A DNA stretch of 64,000 nucleotides. Origin: Budorcas taxicolor. Its lineage: Eukaryota > Chordata > Mammalia > Artiodactyla > Bovidae. Below the pieces are notes generated by a model. The model worked only from the letters and a program-made list of their open reading frames with translations, was not told where the DNA came from and searched no databases. Shown one piece after another: positions 44,757 through 56,344 of this stretch (position 1 is the stretch's first letter; each line of letters opens with the position of its first letter). Both the position numbers and the translations under genes were made by a program. The DNA lies in NCBI RefSeq assembly GCF_023091745.1, contig NC_068913.1, positions 11,178,001-11,242,000 of the forward strand, written 5' to 3'.

Positions 44757-44869
44757 GTTCTTGCCTGGAGAGTCCCAGGGACGGAGGAGCCTGGTGGGCT
44801 GCCGTCTATGGGGTTACACAGAGTCAGACACGACTGAAGTGACTTAGCAGCAGCAGCAGTAGCAGAAGC
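44757..44869 (+). repeat. Bov-A2 3' half
   Basis: Starts in mid-monomer (TTCTTGCCTGGAGAGTCCC), runs to GACACGACTGAAGTGACTTAG and a CAGCAGCAGCAGTAGCAG tail. 5'-truncated. Confidence 0.88.
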
Positions 44870-46217
44870 ATCTGGAAAGCTTAAAACAGTTTCAAAGCCT
44901 AAGTCACACTCCATCTCCAAATCAGAAAATCTGGGGTGCGAGCCAGGACTCGCTATTTTATAAAGATCCTCAATATGCGATAAATTTTGGGTCCCACTTG
45001 ACAAAGCTGCTTTGCGTGATTCTGCAAAACTAAGTTGATTATACATCGTGAACTCTTATATGCCAGCTACTTTACTTGGTGTGCAACTAAAGATGTGTGG
45101 ATGATTTCATGTCAGAAGGAAAATCTGTCTTTGTTGATAGAGAACAAAAATATTTCAGTCTGCAACATGACTAGTAGGTTGATACATAAATGTACTTTGT
45201 GAGTGATTTAGGGATATTTATTTGATTATTGCATCATGCACTGATTGTAGGATCCTTCAGTAAGATTCATCTCCTCCCTGTTACTTTCTAGACATCTTTT
45301 CTAACTCTTTGTTCTCTAATTCCAAGAGAAAAATCTCATCAACTGCCTCTTTTCTCATCAAATCAAGAGGGGGAGGATCAGCTGGGGTGTCCTGGGCGGT
45401 AAGATCTCTGAGCACTGGCCGGTTTCCTCAGCAGGAAATTCTGCATTCCTCAGAAATACTTAAATATGTTTCACCTACAAAAGAATACGTATAAAATATA
45501 TGGATAAGAAAATGATTTTTTAAAAAACTACCTCTATGCCTATCACCCAGTTTAAGGAATATGCACATTTAAATACTTCTGAAACCTTTCCCATCCTAAT
45601 CTTACCCCCTCCCCACCTCAGGCAATCACAATTCTGAATTTTCTTTATTAGTGCCTTGTTTTTCTATACTACATATGTTTACTTAAACATTGTATTAGTT
45701 TTGCTGTTTTTGAACTTAACGATATTATAAGCAGTCAGAGATTTTCTTTTTGTTCAGTATTGCACATACTATTCCATTATTAAGAATTTACCTCATTTAG
45801 CATTCTCATACTAATGAGCATTTGGGTTGTTTGCAGTTTTTCTCACTGTTACAAACACTGGTGCTGTGTTAACTTGAGCTCGTTTTCTGAGGCATAGCGT
45901 GTGCCAGGGGCCTAGAGGTGTGCAGAGATCATAACCCCATGGTCCTTCAGGCCGCGGAGAGTAGTGACTGTGTTGTGGAATGAGATGGGAAGAGGAAACA
46001 AAACCAACAGCCAGCTGGTGTCTGTGTGTTTATTGTGCACCCAGTTTCATCACGGATGAGCTCTGACGTATCCCCTGGAGCTGTTGCTGTGTACCGGGTA
46101 CCTCACAAGGTGGGCCATTGAAGTGACCAGCTACGGCAGTTCTTTTATTTTTTTAAGTCAGTGTTTCCTACAAAAACTGCATATAAGAGAGATTGATAGT
46201 CCATCGTTGTTTTTTAG
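44870..46217. other. Intron 1 sequence, no exon
   Basis: Contains an old antisense L1 fragment (45500-45875). Otherwise nothing was recognised. Confidence 0.45.
45500..45875 (-). repeat. Ancient LINE-1 fragment, antisense
   Basis: 'CCCCTCCCCACCTCAGGCAATCACAATTCTG', 'CATACTATTCCATTATTAAGAATTTACC' and 'AATGAGCATTTGGGTTGTTTGCAG...CTGTTACAAACACTGGTGCTG' follow the order of an antisense old L1/HAL1 3' region. Confidence 0.6.
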
Positions 46218-47620
46218 TCGCTGAGTCGTGTCTGACTCTTAGCGACCCCATGGGCGCCAGGACGCCAGGCTCCCCTTCCTTGGTTATCTCCCTGAAAGTG
46301 AAAGTTGCTCAGTATTTGACCCCATGAACTATAACAACCCATGGAATTCTCCAGACTAAAATACTGGAGTGAGTAGCCTTTCCCTTCTCCAGGGGATCTT
46401 CCCAACCCAGGAATAGAACACAGGTCTCCTGCGTTGCAGGCAGATTCTTTACCAACTGAGCTATCAGGGAAGCCCCACTTTGCTCAGATTCATGCCCATT
46501 TGGTCAGTGACCATCTAACCATCTCATCCTCTGTCTCCTTCTACTTTTGCCCTCAGTCTTTCCCAGCATTCAGATCTTTTCCAGTGAGTCAGCTTTTCGC
46601 ATCAGGTGGCCAAAGTATTGGAGCTTTGGCTTCAGCAACAGTCCTTCCAGTGAATATTCAGGACTAATTTCCTTTAAGATTAATTGGTTTGCTCTCCTTG
46701 CAGTCCAAGGGACTCTCAAGAGTCTTCTCCAACACCACAGTTCAAAAGCATCAATTCTTCAGTGTTCAGCCTTCTTTATGGTCCAACTCTCACATCCATA
46801 CATGACCACTGGAAAAACCATAGCTTTGACTAGACAAACCTCTGTCGGCAGATGTCTCTGCTTTTTAATACTCTGTCTAGGTTTGGCTTAGCTTTTCTTC
46901 CAAGGAGCAAGCACCTTTTACTTTGATGGCTGCAGTCACCATCCACAGTAATCTTGGAGCCCAAGAAAATAATACCTGTCATTGCTTCCACTTTTCCCCC
47001 AGCTATTTGTCATGAAGTGGCGTGGCCGATGCCATTGTCTTAGTTTTTTGAATGTAGAGTTTCAAGCCCTTTTTCACCCTCCTCAAGAGGCTCTTTAGTT
47101 CGTCTTTACTTTCTGCCATGAGAGAGGTATTATTTGCATATGTGAGGTTGGTGATATTTTTCCTGCAACCTTGATTCCAGCTTGTTCTTCATCCATTCTG
47201 GCATTTCCCGTGATGTACTCTGCATAGTTAAATAAGCAGAGTGACAGTACACAGCCTTGACATACTCCTCTCCCAATTTGGAACCAGTCCATTGTTCCGT
47301 GTCCGGTTCTGACTGTTGCTTCCTGACCCGCATGCAGGTTTCTCAGGAGGCGGGTCAGGTGGTCTGGTACTCTCATATCTTTAGGAATTTCCCACAGTTT
47401 GTTGTGATCCACCCAGTCAAAGGCTTTAGTGTAGTCCATGAAGCAGAAGTAGTAATGTGTTTCTGGAGCCCCCTTGCTTTCTCCATGACCCAGCAAATGC
47501 TGGCAATTTGATCTCTGGTTCCTCTGCCTCTTCAAAACCCAGCTTGTACATCTGGAAGTTCCTGTTTCGCATACTGCTGAAGCCTAGCTTGAAGGATCGT
47601 GAACATAACCATGCTAGCTG
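46218..47620 (-). mobile_element. BovB LINE, antisense, with nested SINE
   Basis: The BovB 3' end is at 46218-46292. It is interrupted by a Bov-tA (46293-46476) and continues at 46477 to about 47620, well into the RT N-terminal half. Reverse-strand frames cover the FMDYTKAFD and GCVLSLCLFN regions (47095-47535), but the YADD segment is shifted out of frame. Many substitutions place this among the older copies. Confidence 0.93.
46293..46476 (-). repeat. Bov-tA SINE nested in BovB
   Basis: Antisense copy from GAAAGTGAAAGTTGCTCAG to the B-box complement and GAGCTATCAGGGAAGCCC. The BovB sequences on its two sides are contiguous in the family consensus, so it inserted later. Confidence 0.88.
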
Positions 47621-47898
47621 TGATCCATGAAGGGGAATAGTCCATTCCTTATGGTTCATAAATGAAGAAACCTCAGGTGATAGTCTGGGATGTATTTATG
47701 CTGCTGAGCATGATGGCATCCATTACAGATGTATCTTGTCTTAGAGATTCTCCTTTACATGAACTGCTATTCATGTATTTGCTTTTAATGAGATTAAACT
47801 TTATACTGTGCAGAGACTAGATAAGGTTGGGCATAGTGCTGTTGTTCTCACCATTCACTGTTAGCAGTGAATGCGGTGACAGTGAAGTGAGACAGAAG

Positions 47899-48096
47899 TA
47901 GGTGGCTCAGGTGGTAAGGAGTCTGCCTGCAGTATAGGAGACCCGGCTTCAATCCCTGGGTCGGGAAGGTCCCCTGCAGGAGGGCATGGCAACCCACTCC
48001 GTATTCTTGCCTGGAGAATCCCATGGACAGAGGAGCCTGAAGGGCTACAGTCCCTGGGGTTGCAAGAGTCACAGACACGACTGAGCGACTGAACCT
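47899..48096 (+). repeat. Bov-tA SINE
   Basis: Head slightly truncated (GTGGCTCAGGTGGTAAGGAG); B-box region TTCAATCCCTGGGTCGGG; body to GACACGACTGAGCGACTGAAC. Confidence 0.92.
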
Positions 48097-48427
48097 CCAC
48101 CGCCACCAGGTAGCATCTGAACAGCGATGTGTAACCGCCTGTCACTGCTAGGAGCCAGCTTGCGGGATGTGAGGGTGTCTGGAGAGGCTGATGAAAGAGG
48201 TCAGGTGCAGGAGACTGTAGTTCCTGGGACTTCTGCCTTATTTCTGTCTTTTGGGATGAAATTTTTGGTAGATGTGTAATTGTATTATATCATTTAAAAA
48301 TAATGATATTAACATATGGGCCCAAAGTTTTAATCATGAATAGTCTTTACAGATCTTTGGGGGAGGGAGGGAGGCAGTGAAAATCTTTAAAAAAGGAAAC
48401 AATTACCCATACTCTCATTTGTTGCTG

Positions 48428-49047
48428 TTGTTGTTCGGTTGCTCAGCCATGTCCGACTCTTTGCGACCCCATCCAGCACGCCAGGCTTCCCTGTCCATCA
48501 CCAGCTCCTGGAGTTTGCTCAAACTCATGTCCATCGAGTCGGTGATGGCATCCAGCCATCTCCTCTGTCATCCCCTTCTCCTCCTGCCTTCTATCTTCCC
48601 CAGCATCAGAGTCTTTTCCAATGAGTAGGCTGTTGGCATCAGATTGCCAAAGTACTGAAGCTTCAGCTTCAGCATCAGTCATTCCAGTGAATATTCAGGG
48701 TTGATTTCCTTTAGGGTTGACTGGTTTGATCTCCTTACAGTCCAAAGGATTCTCAGGAGTCTTATCCAACACCCCAGTTCCAAACCATCAGTTCTTCAGC
48801 ACTCAGCCTTCTTTATGGTCCAACTCTCGCATCCTTACATGGCTACTGGAAAAACCATAGCCTTGACTAGACAGACCTTTGTTGGCAAAGTAATGCCTCT
48901 GCTTTTTAATATGCTGCCTAGGTTTGTCATAACTTTTCTTCCAAGGAGCAAACGTCTTTTAATTTCATGGCTGCAGTCTCCGTTATGCAGTGATTTTGGA
49001 GCCCAAGAAAATAAAGTCTGTCACTGTTTCCCCATACTTTCATGACC
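48428..49047 (-). mobile_element. BovB LINE 3' fragment, antisense
   Basis: About 620 bases, from GTTGTTCGGTTGCTCAGCCATG to 'AAATAAAGTCTGTCACTGTTTCCCCAT'. Reverse frames are short. An early stop and indels mark it as non-functional. Confidence 0.93.
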
Positions 49048-49894
49048 TGTAATTAATTACTGTTGACAGTTTGTTGGTTCTTCGTTTCTGTGTATATGTT
49101 TAAACTTGTGTCATACTCTGTATGTAATTTTGGCTTCTTTTCTCCCCTGACTTTATGTTGAGAGCATTCTCTCACATTAAATTTTTTAGGAAAACATTGT
49201 CTTTGTCAGCTGCATAATATTACTTGTATGATTGTACAGTAATGTAACCATGGACTTGATATATCAGTTTAGTTTTTTTTTTTTTAGGAATAAACCTAAA
49301 ATTATTGCTTATTGGTGCCTCTGTTTTGTGTAAAAAAAAAAAAAAGGAAAACTTTTTTTCTTTGACTCAACAGGTGTTTGTTTATTGAGAACCTGTGTAT
49401 AAGGGAACCTTTTTTTCTTTGACTCAACAGGTGTTTGTTTATTGAGAACCTGTGTATAAGCACTGTTTGAGACTTAGAGTAGCCTTTGATTTTGATGAAA
49501 ATTCCTGCCCTCCTGGAGCTGTCTTCTGGTTATTTGTTCTGTAGTAATAATTTTACATCGTGTACTTCATATGTATGAAGCCTAAACAGTATTTTCATAA
49601 TTTTATACACGTAGAAGTTTGATCTAAACTCTATAATGTAATCATTCCACTTTTTATTCTCCATCTTTTTTTTTTCATTTGGGATCTTTTAGTAATAGAT
49701 ATTGTTTATTGAAGTGCTTTTTCAAACAATGGTTTAAAATCTTATAATGTAGAATTGTAGTTTTTCTCTTGTATAATTAAGTGATAGTACAGGGAATAAG
49801 AAGAAAAAGAAACAATTGAAAGAAGTTTTTCTAAAATAGGCATTAAAAACTGAAAGAAATTTTATTAATGGACATAGTTGATCTAAAATATTAG
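49048..49894. other. Intron 1 sequence with T/A homopolymers
   Basis: Runs of 12-14 Ts or As near 49270 and 49333, then the 57-bp duplication and an L2-like 3' end (to about 49530). No exon. Confidence 0.5.
49347..49460. repeat. 57-bp tandem duplication
   Basis: Two copies (49347-49403, 49404-49460) of a unit reading ...TTTTTTTCTTTGACTCAACAGGTGTTTGTTTATTGAGAACC...GTATAAG, differing at about two positions. The unit overlaps an antisense L2 3' end, whose continuation ('GCACTGTTTGAGAC...CCCTCCTGGAGCTG') follows the second copy only. Confidence 0.95.
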
Positions 49895-50890
49895 TTTCAA
49901 GTGTACATGAGAGATTCAGTATTTTTATACTCCACTTAAAGTTATTATAAAATATTGTGTATATTCCTTGTGCTGTGCAACACATCCTTGTCTTACTTAC
50001 AGTAGTTGTACGTTTTTTTATCCTCTACCCCTGTATCTTGTTCCTCTCCCCTCTGGTAACCACGGATTTGTTCTCTGTATCTGAGTCTGTTTCTGTTTTG
50101 TTATATTCATCTGTTTGTTTTATTTTTTAGATTCCACATATAAGTGATAGCCTAGGGTATTCGTCTATTTCCGACTTATTTCAGTAAGCGTAACACCCTC
50201 TAGTCCATGCATGTTGTTGCAGATGGCAGAAGTCCATATTTTATGGCTCAGTAATAGTCCTGTGTGTGTGTGTGTACACGATTTTCTTTAGCCGTGTGTG
50301 TGTGTGTGTGTGGGCACCATTTTCTTTAGCTGTGTGTGTGTGTGTGCACCATTTTCTTTAGCCGTGTGTGTGTGTGTGCACCATTTTCTTTAGCCGTGTG
50401 TGTGTGTGTGCGCACCATTTTCTTTAGCCGTGTGGTGTGTGTGTGTGCACCATTTTCTTTAGCCGTGTGTGTGCGTGCACCATTTTCTTTAGCTGTGTGT
50501 GTGCGCGTGTGCACCATTTTCTTTAGCCGTGTGGTGTGTGTGTGTGCACCATTTTCTTTAGCCGTGTGTGTGCGTGCACCATTTTCTTTAGCCGTGTGTG
50601 TGTACACCATTTTCTTTAGCCGTGTGTGTGTACACCATTTTCTTTAGCCGTGTGTGTGTGTGCGCACCATTTTCTTTAGCCATGTGTGTGTGTGCGCACC
50701 ATTTTCTTTAGCCGTGTGTGTGTGTGTGTGCACCATTTTCTTTAGCCGTGTGTGTGTGTGCACCATTTTCTTTAGCCCGTCTTCTGTTGGTGGACACATA
50801 GGTGGCTTCCATATATTGGCTGTTGTAAATAATGCTACTGAGAACATTGGGGTGCATGTATGTTTTTGAATTAGTGTTTTTGTTTTGTTC
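49895..50890 (-). mobile_element. LINE-1 3' region, antisense, expanded by minisatellite
   Basis: Antisense artiodactyl-type L1: 'CTGGTAACCACGGATTTGTTCTCTGTATCTGAGTCTG', 'TTAGATTCCACATATAAGTGATAG' and 'GCATGTTGTTGCAGATGGC' to 50257. Then the minisatellite (50262-50778). The L1 resumes with 'GTCTTCTGTTGGTGGACACATAGGTGGCTTCC' and 'TAATGCTACTGAGAACATTGGGGTGCATG'. The L1 order is continuous across the array, so the array grew inside this L1. Confidence 0.85.
50262..50778. repeat. L1-derived minisatellite, about 16 units
   Basis: About sixteen copies of ATTTTCTTTAGC, each preceded by CACC or a variant and separated by (GT)n or (GTGC)n linkers, giving units of 27-36 bases. Units vary in linker length and in CCGTG, CTGTG or CATG junctions. 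A two-unit block containing GTGTGGTGTGTG is repeated (about 50427-50490 and 50528-50590), so a higher-order level exists. Open frames across it on both strands (94-167 codons of low-complexity text) are artefacts of the repeat. Confidence 0.96.
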
Positions 50891-50934
50891 TGATTATATG
50901 GTAAAACTGAAAGAAGTCTTAAGAGATCCTTCTG

Positions 50935-51045
50935 TCCTTCCTCTTCTTTGTAAGTTGAAAAAGCTGAGTTCTCTTGAGGTAAGTGGCTTGTCCAGTGTCG
51001 CACAGCTAGCTTCTCAGAGTCTGTATAGACACAACAGTCCAGTAC
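50935..51045 (-). repeat. MIR SINE fragment, antisense
   Basis: 'GTAAGTGGCTTGTCCAGTGTCGCACAGCTAGCTTCTCAGAGTC' is a reverse-complement MIR core. Confidence 0.65.
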
Positions 51046-51715
51046 TCTATTGTATGTAGTCTGTATTCTTCTTGAAACATTACTTGCATTCAAAAAAGTA
51101 TCTGGGCCTACTGTGTGGCAGACGGTGAAATATGGTAAAATGTGCAAAGTTAAGAAAACTTTTTAGGCTGCAGAATCTTTTTTCTTAGATGCAAAAGTTT
51201 TCCAAAACTTTAAGAAAAATTCTGCATTGAATGAGGTTATAGGGTATAAATTAGCCTGTTGGCTCCACGGGTCTTCTTCACATCTGATCTCCTCGGGCCT
51301 GTTTGGCACTGTTATTGTCCAGCAGTTTGCATCTTTGTGGTGGTGTTGGAAAATATTCTTCAGCGCGTCTTTAAACCGTTGCCTTTGTCTTTTTTGCTTT
51401 CAGTTGCTCCACTTCAGCTCTGCATACGAATTGTCTTTCCATCAACTGTGTTCATCTTCTTTTTGTTTTCATAGTTAAGCCCGTGGAGTCTTGTTGTAAT
51501 AGCTTGTACAGCATGCTTATGCAGCATTCATTAAGGAATATCACAAAGATTTAAAGACCATACCAACAAGTACAAATAGTCACCATAATTAGAATTAATG
51601 ATTTTTAAAATTTTCTACAGTAAAAATATAGAAAATAACTCTACTTACAGCTGTTTTTGAAAACTAGAGAAAGTTGATAGTGTTTTTAAAACACTTTATA
51701 ATCTTTTGGGGGTGC

Positions 51716-51755
<40 letters not shown>

Positions 51756-51851
51756 TTTTCCCCTAGTGTTGTCAAAAAAAGTATATGTTATTTTGTTGAT
51801 TTCATTTGTTCATGCCTTTAACCTCCTGTTCTAATTTTAATATTACTGTTT
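51046..51851. other. Intron 1 sequence, no exon
   Basis: Contains the (TG)n tract. Two overlapping open frames at 51227-51478 lack domains. Nothing else was recognised. Confidence 0.45.
51719..51753. repeat. (TG)17 microsatellite
   Basis: Uninterrupted TG tract of about 35 bases, probably length-variable. Confidence 0.97.
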
Positions 51852-52993
51852 TTAATTGTTGCTGTTCAGTTGTCTGACTCTGTGACCCTAGGGACACTAG
51901 GCTCCTCTATCCTCCACTTTCTCCTGGAGCTTGCTCAAATTTTTGTTGATTGAGTTGGTGATGCTGTCTAACCATGTCATCCTCTCTTGCCCCTTCTCCT
52001 TTTGCCTTCAGTCTTTCCCAGCATCAGGGTCTTTTCCAGTGAGTCAGCTCTTTGTGTCACGTGGCCAAAATATTGGAGCATCAGCTTTAGCATCAGTCTT
52101 TCCAGTGAATATTCAGGGTTGATTTCTTTTAGGATGGATTGGTTTGATCTCCTTGCATTCCAAGGGACTCCCAACTCTTTTCCAGCACCGCAAATTCGAA
52201 AGCATCAGTTCTTTGATGCTCAGCCTTCTTTAGGGTCCAACTCTCATATCCATATATGACTACTGAAAAAGCCATAGCTTTGATTACATGGACCTTTGTC
52301 AGCAAAGTGATGTCTTTGCTTTTTAATATGCTGTGTATGTTTGTCATAGCTTTCTTTCCAAGGAGCAGGCGTCCTAATTTCATGGCTGCAGTCAGGGTCC
52401 ACAGTGATCTTGGAGCCGAAGAAAATAAAATCTGTCACTGCTTCCTCCTCCCCCCCCCTTCTATTTGCCGTGAAGTGGTGGGATCAGATGCCAGGATAGT
52501 AGAGTTTCAAGCCAGCTGTTTCACCCTCCTCTTTCACTCTCATCGAGAGGCTCTTTAGTTCCTCTTCACTTTCTGTCGTGTGAGTGGCATCATCTGCCTG
52601 TCTGAGGTTGTTGCTGTTTCTCCTGGCAGTCTTGATTCCATCTTGTGATTCATCCAGCCTGGCATTTTGCGTGATGTGTTCTGCATATAAGTTAAATAAG
52701 CAGAGTGACAGTATACAACTTTACATTCATAGAATCATAGAAAAAAACAAGAGAATTCCAGGAAAACATCTACTTCTGCTTCATTGACTACTCTAAAGCA
52801 TTTGACTGTGTGGATTACAACTGTGGATAATTCTTGAAGAGTTGGGAATACCAGACCACCTTACCTGTCTCCTGAGAAATCTGTATGCTAGTCAAGAAGC
52901 AGTGGTTGTTCATAGAACTAGACATGGAACAACTGACTGGTTCAAAGTTGAGAAGGGAGTACAAAACTGTATGTCACCTGCTTATTTTAAGTG
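51852..52993 (-). mobile_element. BovB LINE with inverted 5' part (twin-priming form)
   Basis: The 3' part, 51852-52720, is antisense, from the worn tail (GTTGCTGTTCAGTTG) to 'TTAAATAAGCAGAGTGACAGTATACAAC'. The 5' part, 52733-52993, is in sense, from 'AGAGAATTCCAGGAAAACATC' through the FIDYxKAFD region to 'CTGTATGTCACCTGCTTATTTTAA'. The outer end of the sense part and the inner end of the antisense part correspond to the same place in the element, overlapping by about two dozen bases. This is the signature of 5' inversion by twin priming during one insertion. Confidence 0.85.
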
Positions 52994-53042
52994 TTTTCAC
53001 ATGTAGACCAGTGAAGGAAAAGAGTGAATGCATGTGATGCGC

Positions 53043-53432
53043 ATTGGTATAATGGAAAGAATACTGAATTTGGAATCACATGTTTGTGTTCTGTTTTGCT
53101 CCTTACTCTTGGAGAAGTAACTCATATTTGTCCTCAAATCTCAGCTTTCAAATTCTTTGTAAGATATTTCATGACTCCTCCCTGCATTCCCATACAAATG
53201 AAGTCTTTTCTGTTTTAGACTTTCTTTGGTACTTAAACTTTTTCTTCTAAACGCTTTCTGTCTCTTGAAGTGATACATTTCTGTATTTGTCTACATTTGC
53301 TTATTTGCTCTTCCTCCTTGGGTTACAGTTCAGGGGAGCGGGGCTGGTGTCATCTCATCGCTGCCTCCTCTGCCTTTGGCACAGGGCAGACATGTGGTAG
53401 GCATTCCATAAATATTTTTAAGTAAATGAACG
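53043..53432 (+). repeat. MIR plus L2-like 3' remnants, sense
   Basis: 53043-53150 matches the MIR 5' half ('GGTATAATGGAAAGAATACTGAATTTGGAATCAC'). 53320-53432 looks like an L2 3' end ('CTGCCTCCTCTGCCTTTGGCACAGGGCAGACATGTGGTAGGC' then 'CATAAATATTTTTAAGTAAATGAACGA'). Confidence 0.6.
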
Positions 53433-53637
53433 ACTCACTACTGTCCGTCACATACCAAGTTATTTCCTTCGCAGCTATAAAACTCTGCAACCTCGCCTCT
53501 TACAGAAAGCCTTCTTTGAGAAAATCAGGACAAGAGATGTTCCCATACTACCTCCTTGTAGATCTATAGGACTGCTGAGTGTACAGAACTGTACTCTTAA
53601 CTCTTCTCTTGTTTCTCACAGCTCTGTGGAATATTAG

Positions 53638-53746
53638 GCTGCTGCTGCTGCTAAGTCGCTTCAGTCGTGTCCGACTCGGTGCTACCCCATGGACGGCAGC
53701 CCACCAGGCCCCTCTGTCCCTGGGATTCTCCAGGCGAGAACACTGG
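53638..53746 (-). repeat. Bov-A monomer, antisense
   Basis: Single monomer from (GCT)n through AAGTCGCTTCAGTCGTGTCCGAC to CCAGGCGAGAACACTGG. The second monomer is absent. Confidence 0.9.
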
Positions 53747-56043
53747 CCTAGACTAAAAGACCCTACAGTTAGGACTGTGTGTTTTGACTTATATCTGGCT
53801 TAGTGCCTCGCACATACATATCTGACAAAAACAGTTCCAGTTAGTACTTTTTTTGAAGTGACATTTATAGAAACTTGGCATTTTTTTTTAAACATCATTT
53901 AAAAATCTCCTTGTTTTATTGAGAATATTCATTTATAAATAAAAATTGAGTTTATGGAATAAACTCTTAGTCATTTTTGTTTAGTCATTTATTCGTGTTC
54001 TGGTTAGGGTAAGACATTTGCCTGAGATCCGAATTAGTTTTGAAAGACAAGTGTATATGGACATAATCTCTTTCCAGTAAATCTTGCAGCTATTTCCATG
54101 CCTACATATGTTAACATTTTTATATTTGGCTTCCAAATGACAAACACAGATGGCTGTAGTCTGAATTTCCAGCATGTTTTAGAATAAATGTTTTTCCAGT
54201 AATATAAAGTGTATCATTTCAGCATCAGATGATTAGCAATTGAATAGACTTTCTGATTTTTGCTTATCTGCCATTTTTAAGGTTTAAGATAAAAAATAAC
54301 TTTGATAGCTATTTATGATGTAATCTTGTTTTCTTTCTCACGTTTTTACCAAACAGAAGTTTTCCTAAAAGGCTATTATGGGTATTTTTTTTCTGAGAAT
54401 TTAATTTTGTTGTTTGTTTGGTTTTTCTATTTGTTTTGTTTAGTGGAGTACAGAGATTATTGTGAGAGGGAATATTTTATGTTTTAATTCATTTAATTAC
54501 CACTTCGAATTCTGAGACCATGGAACTTTTTTAGGTAGTGGAATCTTTTATATCATCTTAGTTTCTGTGGACCAGTGCTTAAAATGATTCCTCAATGTTA
54601 ACTTTTCTGTAAAAAAAAAATGCATAATCTTTTTTCCACTCAACCTTTATTTATTGAGTACTGCTGTAGGTTTTGAATATATAGCAGTGAACAAAAGTTC
54701 TTACCTTCATGGAGTTTACCTTTTGGTTAATTGTTGTGAAAAAATAATATGACTTCATTTAATCAATAACATAGACCTGAAACAGTGTTTGGTAATTTTT
54801 TGTCCTTAGAAGTGATTAGTTCTAAACACAGTAATAAAACTTCTACTTTTTATTCCTTATCTTTTATTAACTTTTTCACTAGAATCATTTAATAATGGAT
54901 ACTGTTGTCTCAGAGGTTTGTTTGGTTTTTAAAAATCTTTTTATAGTACATTATTTTAACAAAAATTTTCTTTTGTTATATATTTGTGTGTATAAACATT
55001 AAGTATAAATTTTATATATAACCCTACAGAGATAGAATTTTAAGCAAAATCATCTTTGTCCTGGTATCCTCTGCTGTCTGAATATTTTTTTTAAATATCA
55101 AGAATGTCATTATTAACACATTTTTGCTTTTGCATTCTTTCTGAGGGATCCTTTTAAAATGATATGCCTAGACTTCTGATTCTATTTACAGATAATACGT
55201 AATAGTGTTTCAGTTGAATTACTTTTAAGAATGAATTTCCTATCCAAAGTAGTTTACATGCATTCCAACAGCTTAATAGTGTACAAATAGAGGCAGCTAG
55301 TCTTGCATCTATTCCTTAAGCAGATAGCAGAATAACTGAATAGTTGCTCAACAGCTGGGGGAAAATTTTAAATGTGGTGTATTTTTATGTTCTACAAGGT
55401 CAGTGATTAGATATTTCTCACTTACTAATTGGACATTTGTTAAGTAAATAGTACTTATCTATTAACTTCTCTTTATCTACAGCAAACAAAAGTATAACAT
55501 ATGCTATATGTTATCCTAATAGCTGTCACATAATTTGATAGTTAATGATATCAAGCATTATCAAGATTTCTTTAATACTTTATATCCTTAGACATTTACT
55601 GACCATCTTTGCAATTGTTCTAATTTATGTATTAATATGTTCATCTATTTCCTCTTTTTAAGGCAAAAGGGCTTACACTTGTTCTTATACTTTTCTTTCA
55701 GAATGATTGAGTTCATATGATTGAGTGGTAGTTAATAGTTGCTTTATATAAAATTTAGAAGACTTACTGCAGCAAAAAGGAAATTTCATGTGAGCATAAG
55801 GAAAAATAGCTGTAATCTCTAGAGATAGACCAAAGTTGTTATGGTTATATTCTTCCAGTGTTTATTCCTATATATATAATATTATTAAATTTTAAGGTAG
55901 ATAAAACTGTTGAAGGTGATGAGCCTGAGGCCTCTCTTATCTTTGTTAAAAGAGATGCGCATAATTTTCCTCTTACTACTGCTGTGTCTAAACATTTATT
56001 AATAATGATCTACATTAATATTTTAATATTAATAATGATTTAC
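53747..56043. other. Intron 1 sequence, no exon
   Basis: AT-rich. 54635-54760 resembles an antisense L2 3' end ('CAACCTTTATTTATTGAGTACTGCTGTAGG...CCTTCATGGAGTTTACC'). No exon or RNA gene recognised. Confidence 0.45.
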
Positions 56044-56344
56044 ATCAGCCCTGGGATTTCTTTGAAAGGAATGATGCTAAAGCTGAAACTCCAGTACTTT
56101 GGCCACCTCATGCGAAGAGTTGACTCATTGGAAAAGACTCTGATGCTGGGAGGGATTGGGGTCAGGAGGAGAAGGGGACAACCGAGGATGAGATGGCTGG
56201 ATGGCATCACTAACTCGATGGACGTGAGTCTGAGTGAACTCCGGGAGTTGGTGATGGACAGGGAGGCCTGGCTTGCTGCGATTCATGAGGTCGCAAAGAG
56301 TCGGACACAACTGAGCGACTGAACTGAACTGAACTGAACTGAAC
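56044..56344 (+). mobile_element. BovB LINE 3' fragment, sense
   Basis: About 300 bases of the C-terminal coding end ('TCAGCCCTGGGATTTCTTTG...' to the stop) plus a (CTGAA)5 tail. The element frame is fully open from its start, little decayed. Confidence 0.94.

Noticed and set aside
50262..50778. CRISPR-like regularly spaced repeats
   Set aside because: The 'spacers' are GT-rich variants of each other, the locus is a mammalian intron, and flanking L1 explains the repeat. A minisatellite, not a CRISPR array.
50326..51147. Low-complexity open frames of 94-167 codons on both strands
   Set aside because: Translations of the L1-derived minisatellite and GT tracts; no start context or non-repeat homology.
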